A stretch of 26,918 nt of DNA from an uncultured Rothia sp. (GTDB lineage Bacteria; Actinomycetota; Actinomycetes; Actinomycetales; Micrococcaceae): positions 1-26,918 of the forward strand of contig CAMIIP010000021.1 of the NCBI GenBank assembly GCA_946222285.1, in the 5' to 3' direction. The notes under the pieces are model-generated. The model was not told where the DNA came from and did not search any database. It saw only the letters and a list, made by a program, of their open reading frames with translations. A program made the position numbers and the translations under genes. Below, one piece after another: positions 22,144 through 26,918 of the stretch (positions are counted from its first letter, which is position 1; each line of letters begins with the position of its first letter).

Positions 22144-22762
22144 CTACATTTTGTAGTTCCATCCATTGTTTTTGGGCAAGATAGTGCTTTGACCGCTGGC
22201 ACTAGTTGACGTGATGTTTTGGGTGTAATGGTAGCTCTGCGATGTAAGAGTTGCACCTGATTGGCAAGAAGAGACGAAATTGAAATTTGATGAGGCAGGC
22301 TGAGTCCATTGAGTGCTTGTTACAGTAATGGCGCAACCATACGTTGATATGTATTCGCGGAATATTACTCCGTTATAAGTGGTGGTAGCACCTGTAGCGG
22401 TAGGAATACTCCAGCAAGAAGAAGTTCCTGATATTCGAGTAAAGGTTGTACCTGATTGTACGGGTAGCCAATAATGCCCTGCCAGGTTTGAGAGTTTAGT
22501 AGTACTGGGTATGTTACTCACGGTCAAGAAACTGGTAGCGGAGGCTTGTTGAATTTGAATCTGGGCTTTACCGTTGCATGTATATGGGCTAACTGATCCA
22601 CCTGAAGCACTAGCAAAGGAAAATGCGGTGCTTGAAGTGAGGGTGGGAACTGGAGATGCTGCATACGCAGGAACAGCAGTACTTGCTATAACAATAGGTG
22701 CTGCCCATGCTGACCCTTTAGCTAGCTAGGGCTCTACGCGAGATGTTCTGGGGGAAGTTCAT
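22144..22762 (-). pseudogene. Tat-secreted Thr/Ser-rich protein, out of frame at a 4-bp repeat (possible phase variation)
   Basis: The ATG at 22762, with AAGGA 3 nt upstream, starts MNFPQNISRRALAS and hits TAA at 22720-22718. Removing one 4-bp unit from the tandem TAGC repeat (plus strand 22719-22729) restores MNFPQNISRRALA joined to KGSAWAAPIVIAS, then TAVPAYA-ASP. That is a textbook twin-arginine signal peptide with an AYA cleavage site. The frame then runs without a stop to 22144, giving 204 residues. The mature part is Thr/Ser/Gln-rich with four Cys and no domain I know. It may be a surface or secreted factor switched by slipped-strand mispairing, or a decayed gene. The frame from 22527 downward is the uninterrupted tail. 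Confidence 0.7.
22719..22729 (-). repeat. Tetranucleotide tandem repeat (TAGC)2TAG at the frameshift
   Basis: TAGCTAGCTAG (2.75 units) sits exactly at the junction of the Tat n-region and h-region codons. One unit fewer restores the frame. Confidence 0.7.
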
Positions 22763-22861
22763 TTTTCCTTGAAGCGGATGGTCGGAAATGATTGTTTAAA
22801 ATAATTAACCGCTTTGACTAGAAGTAGATATTATGTCAGGTCCTTTAAAAATCTCACGTTA

Positions 22862-22900
22862 GTTGAGAGAACACGCCATAAATATTTTGTTTGTCTCAAC
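22862..22900. repeat. Inverted repeat upstream of the second VOC gene
   Basis: GTTGAGA (22862-22868) and TCTCAAC (22894-22900) are perfect complements 25 nt apart. They lie in the 217-bp divergent region between the secreted-protein gene and the second VOC gene. A possible regulator site; nothing else in this gap is recognisable. Confidence 0.3.
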
Positions 22901-22979
22901 ATCTTTCGCTTTTACTAGGTTCTGTAGACTAAACTGAGGCAATTTGCCGTGCAAATAACTAAATTGGAACGGAAAGAAA

Positions 22980-23780
22980 ATGACTTTTAAAAAAGGTGAC
23001 CCAATGTGGGTTGATTTAGGATCAGACCAATTCGAATCATCGAAGAAGTTTTATACAGAATTGTTTGGCTGGGAATTTATCGATACCGGTGCAGAATTCG
23101 GACACTACAACATCATTACCCTGAACGGTGAGCGTATTGGTGGCGCGATGAATTCATTAATTGGCCCTGAAGGTCCTTTGGAAGAAGCACCTACCCCTAA
23201 TGCATGGAGCATTTACTTCAAGGCAGATGATATTGAGAAATCCGTGCAGGCGGTAGCTGACGCTGGTGGAACCGTGATATTTCCACCTTTAAATGTGGGC
23301 AATATGGGAAAAATGGCTTTTGTGCTCGATGGCGCTGGTGCTGCTTTCGGGTTGTGGGAAGATGGTAAAGACTTTCAAGGTTCTACTGTAGACCAGGGCA
23401 TAGGAACACCTACCTGGTTCGAATCTATGAGTAAAGATCTAGATGCAGCGATTCCGGTTTACCAGGCTGCTTTCAACTGGGAAATTGGCTGGATGGACAC
23501 GACTGAATCACCTGTACGCTATGCCTTTAATTCCGGCGACGAAGCGAGTGCAACTGCGGGATTGTGCGATGCGTCCTCCTTTTTACCTGATGCTGTTCCT
23601 TTTTACTGGCGCGTTTATTTTCAGGTAGAAAATACCGATACGATGATTGAAAAGATTCAGAATTTAGGCGGTAGCATCTTGGATGGTCCTATGGATTCTC
23701 CCTATGGACGTGTGGCTACGGTCGCGGGTCCGGATGGCGCGAGCTTCCAGATTGTGGATGCCCCTAGTAACAATAGCTAA
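22980..23780 (+). CDS. Two-domain VOC family protein (CFP32/Rv0577-like), copy 2
   Basis: This is a 266-residue paralogue of the protein at 20730-21521 with the same double VOC layout. The first module starts DPMWVDLGSDQFES and the second, near residue 142, TPTWFESMSKDLDAA. Both contain the FY/VYQ ... FGW/FNW block, and the C-terminus ends SFQIVDAP, like IIEP in copy 1. The second module has drifted more (FNWEIGWM). GGAAAG precedes the ATG. Its own 217-bp upstream region suggests regulation separate from copy 1. The downstream alcohol dehydrogenase begins 81 bp later and may be cotranscribed, which fits aldehyde handling (inference). Confidence 0.9.
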   Translation: MTFKKGDPMWVDLGSDQFESSKKFYTELFGWEFIDTGAEFGHYNIITLNGERIGGAMNSLIGPEGPLEEAPTPNAWSIYFKADDIEKSVQAVADAGGTVIFPPLNVGNMGKMAFVLDGAGAAFGLWEDGKDFQGSTVDQGIGTPTWFESMSKDLDAAIPVYQAAFNWEIGWMDTTESPVRYAFNSGDEASATAGLCDASSFLPDAVPFYWRVYFQVENTDTMIEKIQNLGGSILDGPMDSPYGRVATVAGPDGASFQIVDAPSNNS

Positions 23781-23848
23781 AACGTTCTGTGAGAGCGATA
23801 ATCTTTGAGCTGGGTCTTCCTGCCGGAGGCTTGTTGTGATTACCTACT

Positions 23849-23855
23849 AAAGGAG
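23849..23855 (+). promoter_or_regulatory. Ribosome-binding site deciding a TTG start
   Basis: AAAGGAG lies 6 nt before the TTG at 23862 and fixes the alcohol dehydrogenase start there. The frame itself opens at 23805. Confidence 0.75.
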
Positions 23856-23861
23856 AAACCC

Positions 23862-24908
23862 TTGTCTTATATCGTTAAAGCTTTGCAGAAAACTGGTCCT
23901 GAAGAGCCCTATAAAATCGTTGAAATTGAGCGGCGTGATCCTCGTGCAGATGACGTCGTTATTGATATTAAAGCCGCTGGTATCTGCCATTCCGATATTC
24001 ATATGATTCGTAATGAGTGGGGCGGTGCGGTTTATCCGCTGACTGTTGGTCATGAGATTGCTGGCGTTGTTTCTGCTGTTGGTTCGGATGTCTCGAAGTT
24101 CAAAGTAGGCGATCGTGTAGGCGTGGGGTGCCTTGTCAGTTCTTGTGGTGAGTGCGAGCAGTGCATGGCTGGTGCCGAGAATAACTGTCTAAAGGGTGCT
24201 GTGGGAACCTATAACGCCAAGGACGTTGATGGCACTATTACTCAGGGCGGCTATGCGCAGAAGATTACTGTTAATGAGCGTTTTGTTCTAAATATTCCTG
24301 ATGCCTTGGATTTTGATGTTGCGGCGCCCCTGTTGTGCGCTGGTATTACCTCTTATTCGCCGCTGGCACGCTGGAATGTTGGTCCCGGTCAGAAGGTTGC
24401 AATTTTAGGTTTGGGCGGTCTGGGGCATATGGGCGTGCAGATTGCCGCGGCGATGGGCGCTGAGGTGACGGTTCTTTCCCGTTCACTTAAGAAAGAAGAA
24501 GCGGCAAAGAAGCTTGGCGCTGTCCGCACTCTTTCTACTACCGAAGAGGGTTTCTTTGAAAATCACGCCGGTGAGTTTGATCTGATTTTGAACACTATCT
24601 CTGCTCCTATTGATTTAGGTTCATACCTGGGGCTGCTTAAGCCCCGTGGAATCCTTTCGGTGGTTGGTCTTCCGCCCGAGGCTCTTTCGCTACAGATTAT
24701 TGATCTCATCCGTGGTGGTCGAGTGCTCACCGGTAACAATATTGGAGGTATTCCGGAGACCCAGGACATGCTGAATTTCTGCGCTGAACACGGTATCGGT
24801 GCGGTGATTGAGAAAATCGGTGTTGATGAGGTCGATGCAGCCTATGATCGCGTAGTTGATGGTGATGTTCAGTTCCGCGTGGTTATTGATACTGAGACTT
24901 TCATTTAG
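23862..24908 (+). CDS. Zinc-dependent alcohol dehydrogenase
   Basis: This is a 348-residue medium-chain dehydrogenase. Catalytic zinc ligands are Cys42 (GICHSD), His64 and Glu65 (GHEIAG). The structural zinc site has four Cys, 95/98/101/109 (CGECEQC ... C). The Rossmann motif GLGGLGHMG is followed by VTVLSRS, whose Ser/Arg favours NADP over NAD. It is closest in style to YahK/cinnamyl alcohol dehydrogenase enzymes that reduce aldehydes. The start is TTG at 23862, set by AAAGGAG; the longer reading MSWVFLPEACCDY is unlike the family. It follows a VOC gene by 81 bp. A long inverted repeat lies after the stop. Confidence 0.93.
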   Translation: MSYIVKALQKTGPEEPYKIVEIERRDPRADDVVIDIKAAGICHSDIHMIRNEWGGAVYPLTVGHEIAGVVSAVGSDVSKFKVGDRVGVGCLVSSCGECEQCMAGAENNCLKGAVGTYNAKDVDGTITQGGYAQKITVNERFVLNIPDALDFDVAAPLLCAGITSYSPLARWNVGPGQKVAILGLGGLGHMGVQIAAAMGAEVTVLSRSLKKEEAAKKLGAVRTLSTTEEGFFENHAGEFDLILNTISAPIDLGSYLGLLKPRGILSVVGLPPEALSLQIIDLIRGGRVLTGNNIGGIPETQDMLNFCAEHGIGAVIEKIGVDEVDAAYDRVVDGDVQFRVVIDTETFI

Positions 24909-24926
24909 TCTGCCTTGAGGTTGGGC

Positions 24927-24982
24927 CGTGTGTTAGTGCCTTCGGCAGTATGCTACAGCCTAGCAAAGGGCGCTAACACACG
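24927..24982. terminator. Long inverted repeat between the alcohol dehydrogenase and alkD-like genes
   Basis: CGTGTGTTAGTGCC (24927-24940) pairs with GGCGCTAACACACG (24969-24982), a 14-bp stem with one T-G wobble, around a 28-nt loop. It starts 19 bp after the dehydrogenase stop and ends 28 bp before the next ATG. It lacks a T-tract and may be a terminator or a leader structure for the repair gene. Confidence 0.55.
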
Positions 24983-25010
24983 ATCTAACAAAGCATTTTG
25001 GAGGTATCTT

Positions 25011-25421
25011 ATGAACATCACTGACTATCAGCAGAAAATGCTGGCGGCAGCAGACCCTGAGCAAGCACAGGGCATGAGCGCCTATATGCGCGACCAGTTT
25101 TCTTTTCTGGGGTTGCCCTCGCCGGTTCGTAGGGAAATCTTTAAACCGTATCTGGCAGAGCTTAAGAAAGAAGCTAAAACTAGCGGCGTTAACCGTGACT
25201 TTGTGGAACATGCTTGGGAGCAAGAGGGGCGTGAGTTTCTCTATAACGCACTGGATTATCTGGCTAACGTGAAGAAGTATCTTCAACCGGCAGATATTCC
25301 CTGGTTGCGCTCTCTTGCCGAGCGGAAAACCTGGTGGTGCTCTATTGACCGTCTCGATCGCATTATTGGCGACGTCGCGCTCCGATATCCGGAGCTAAAC
25401 GAGATGCTGTTGAACGAGTGA
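25011..25421 (+). pseudogene. AlkD-type DNA alkylation repair protein, N-terminal part ending at a TGA
   Basis: The ATG at 25011 (MNITDYQQKM), with TTGGAGG upstream, begins an AlkD-like HEAT-repeat DNA glycosylase that removes alkylated bases. This part holds LGLPSPVRREIFKP and KTWWCSIDRLD, which contains counterparts of the AlkD base-recognition Trp and catalytic Asp. It stops at TGA (25419-25421) after ELNEMLLNE, at codon 137. The frame then continues unchanged with AVDDNFWIRR, so this is a nonsense change and not a frameshift. Relatives usually have Trp there, so TGG to TGA is likely. Confidence 0.85.
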
Positions 25422-25679
25422 GCAGTGGACGATAATTTCTGGATTCGCAGAATAGCTATCGACCATCAGCTCACCCGTAAGGAGAAGACCGATCCCGAGT
25501 TGCTTGAAGCAATCATTAGAAAGAATTTTGGTTCATCCGAGTTCTTTATCAATAAGGCGATTGGCTGGTCGCTTCGGGATTACTCTAAGGTGAATCCTGA
25601 ATGGGTGCGTGATTTTCTTACCCGTTATAGCGAGAAAATGGCTCCCTTAAGTATTCGAGAAGCTAGCAAATACGTTTAG
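25422..25679 (+). pseudogene. AlkD-type DNA alkylation repair protein, C-terminal part
   Basis: This is the same frame as 25011-25421 after the TGA. It encodes VDDNFWIRRIAIDHQ, FFINKAIGWSLRDYSK and LSIREASKYV, which hold the conserved Arg and the second DNA-stacking Trp of AlkD. Joined across the stop the protein would be 222 residues, about normal for AlkD relatives. A GTG at 25425 has no good ribosome-binding site, so independent translation is unlikely. The stop overlaps the convergent LLM gene by two bases. Confidence 0.85.
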
Positions 25680-26653
25680 TCGATGAGTTCTGCCGCCACG
25701 ATATCTAAGGTCTTGTGTACTCCTTCTTCGCTGGGAGATAGCGGCGAGAGCATCAGTTCGTCTGCTTGAACCCGGTTAGTGAAGCGCAAGAGATAATCCT
25801 TGACCTCGTTAGCGGTTCCTACTGCGGTGTACTGCAACATGCTAAGAATCTGCTGACCGGGTGCAGAATTTATGAGCATATCCAGTTCAGCTTCTGAGTA
25901 GTCGCGACCGCGTCCCACCATATTTTTGACACGTGCTCGTTTGGCGGTTTCTAGCTGGGCTTCGGCGTCGTCCTTTGTATCTGAGGCGACGACGTTTACC
26001 GCAGCAATCACATAGGGTTCGGCAAGGTGCTCGGAAGGTTGGAAGCGCTCGCGGTATACCTTGATGGCTTCTTCCAGATGGGTAGGGGCAAAATGCGAGG
26101 CGAAAGCGTAGGGCAGACCAAGGGCTGCTGCCAATGAGGCGCCAAAGAGCGAAGAGCCGAGAATGTAGAGTGGAACATTAGTTCCCTTACCGGGGATTGC
26201 CTCAATGCCGGGGATGAGGGTGCTACCGCTGAGGTAGCCCTGAAGTTCTTTGACATCTTGGGGGAAATGTTCGGCTGCGCTGTAATCGCGGCGAAGTGCT
26301 TGAAGAGTTTTACCGTCTGTACCTGGAGCGCGACCTAGACCTAGATCAATACGGTTTGGATAGAGCTCTGCGAGGGTTCCAAACTGTTCTGCAATAACTA
26401 GAGGTGAGTGATTGGGTAGCATGACGCCGCCTGAGCCCAACCGGATTTTTGAGGTTTTAGCTCCTATATGGGCGATGAGGACGGCGGGAGCTGAGCTGGC
26501 GATGGATTTCATGTTGTGGTGCTCTGCGTACCAGATGCGTTCGTAGCCTAGATTCTCTGCATGTTGAGCCAGGGATACTGAGCGTTTAAAGCTATCTTTG
26601 GCTGTTTCTCCCTCCAAGATGGAGGCAAAGTCGAGAACGGAGAGTGCAGGCAT
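25676..26653 (-). CDS. LLM class flavin-dependent oxidoreductase (luciferase-like)
   Basis: This is a 325-residue TIM-barrel FMN-dependent oxidoreductase of the bacterial luciferase-like group 1 (MsnO8-type) family. Diagnostic segments are SVLDFASILEG at the start, YERIWYAEHHNMKSIASSAP, IRLGSGGVMLPNHSPLVIAEQFGTL in two pieces, and RIDLGLGRAPGTD. The substrate is unknown. AGGAAA precedes the ATG at 26653. A GGAAT-N18-GTT motif ends about 36 bp upstream of the start, suggesting control by a SigR-type sigma factor like trxBA. The 3' end overlaps that of the alkD-like gene. Confidence 0.93.
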   Translation of the reverse strand: MPALSVLDFASILEGETAKDSFKRSVSLAQHAENLGYERIWYAEHHNMKSIASSAPAVLIAHIGAKTSKIRLGSGGVMLPNHSPLVIAEQFGTLAELYPNRIDLGLGRAPGTDGKTLQALRRDYSAAEHFPQDVKELQGYLSGSTLIPGIEAIPGKGTNVPLYILGSSLFGASLAAALGLPYAFASHFAPTHLEEAIKVYRERFQPSEHLAEPYVIAAVNVVASDTKDDAEAQLETAKRARVKNMVGRGRDYSEAELDMLINSAPGQQILSMLQYTAVGTANEVKDYLLRFTNRVQADELMLSPLSPSEEGVHKTLDIVAAELID

Positions 26654-26689
26654 GGGGTTTCCTATCTACTGAGATTTCTTTACCTAGGT

Positions 26690-26715
26690 AACAGAGCGCA
26701 AGAAGTAGGTATTCC
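26690..26715 (-). promoter_or_regulatory. Second SigR/SigH-type promoter motif, upstream of the LLM oxidoreductase
   Basis: On the minus strand GGAAT (26715-26711) is separated by exactly 18 nt from GTT (26692-26690). This predicts a transcript start near 26683 and a leader of about 30 nt, the same geometry as at trxBA. Confidence 0.6.
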
Positions 26716-26863
26716 TGAAAAGGGCTATTTTGAGGCTGGTAAGAAAAAGTTTAGGAAGTGCTTCAAGGGACAAAAACGTCTTTGACCAGGGCTTTCTTAA
26801 AGCAAGCAAACTGCTCATTTATGCCAAATGGGTAATGTGTAGTGCAGGTCACCGGATTTCAGT

Positions 26864-26892
26864 TTGCGGTGGTCTGTGAACCTGTGTAAAGT
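26864..26892 (+). promoter_or_regulatory. Candidate promoter reading out of the window
   Basis: TTGCGG (26864-26869), exactly 17 nt, then TAAAGT (26887-26892). The spacing is ideal and the 5' base would be near 26899. The gene it serves lies beyond the window. The remaining bases from 26716 to 26863 show nothing recognisable. Confidence 0.45.
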
Positions 26893-26918
26893 AGTACGAG
26901 TCGCCGAGACAGGGGGGT

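Noticed and set aside
25419..25421. TGA read as selenocysteine in the alkD-like gene
   Set aside because: Relatives have Trp and not Cys at this place, it is not a redox site, and no selenocysteine insertion structure is seen; nonsense change or error is simpler.
25425..25679. Independent small gene starting at GTG 25425
   Set aside because: It lacks a ribosome-binding site and is clearly the C-terminal half of the AlkD-like protein in the same frame.
1..26918. tRNA genes, CRISPR arrays and insertion sequences
   Set aside because: None found by eye: no cloverleaf with a GGTTCGAATCC-type arm in the gaps, no regularly spaced repeats, no transposase.

Overview
The window looks like a chromosome segment from a moderate-GC actinobacterium. 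A member of the Micrococcales / Micrococcaceae such as Rothia is my best guess (inference; no rRNA gene is present to confirm it). The gene order nudix-murJ-pseudokinase-trxB-trxA beside a CCA-adding enzyme is the conserved actinobacterial block next to oriC, as in Mycobacterium tuberculosis Rv3907c-Rv3914. A perfect 16-bp parS site at 16646-16661 also places the window near the replication origin. The rpsF-ssb-rpsR-rplI-dnaB block, which lies on the other side of oriC in mycobacteria, is only about 5 kb from the CCA gene here.

Layout. 59-5194 (minus): a Nudix hydrolase, the lipid II flippase MurJ, a membrane pseudokinase/discoidin-like protein that corresponds to the C-terminal part of mycobacterial MviN, and thioredoxin reductase plus thioredoxin. 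The trxBA pair has an exact SigR/SigH-type promoter. 5285-6700 (plus): CCA tRNA nucleotidyltransferase. 6867-12172: a BcrA-like ABC exporter, a NarL-family two-component system and a TcaA-like membrane protein, with very tight spacing. It reads as an envelope-stress or antibiotic-sensing operon. A TM2 protein follows. 12840-14716: rpsF-ssb-rpsR-rplI, with a candidate S6:S18 autoregulatory leader and a strong terminator.

14848-17099: a small membrane protein, an orphan terminator, a guanidine-III (ykkC-III) riboswitch that controls an SMR guanidinium exporter (Gdx/SugE), and a glycerate kinase that is probably leaderless and carries parS. 17128-17792 (minus): a release-factor-fold (baeRF-like) protein with a one-base frameshift. 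18017-20189: dnaB and a coupled HemD-like protein. 20343-24908: DUF2316, two paralogous two-domain VOC proteins flanking a DinB-fold protein and a Tat-secreted protein, then a zinc alcohol dehydrogenase. The secreted protein is out of frame at a 4-bp tandem repeat. 25011-25679: an AlkD-type DNA glycosylase with a TGA stop at an expected tryptophan. 25676-26653 (minus): an LLM flavin oxidoreductase with a second SigR-like promoter. The last 265 bases hold a promoter-like pair that reads out of the window.

The most notable points are the parS site, the guanidine riboswitch with its exporter, the two SigR-type promoters, the split MurJ/pseudokinase, the structured rpsF leader, and three interrupted genes. 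One of these (22144-22762) has the hallmarks of a phase-variable secreted protein.
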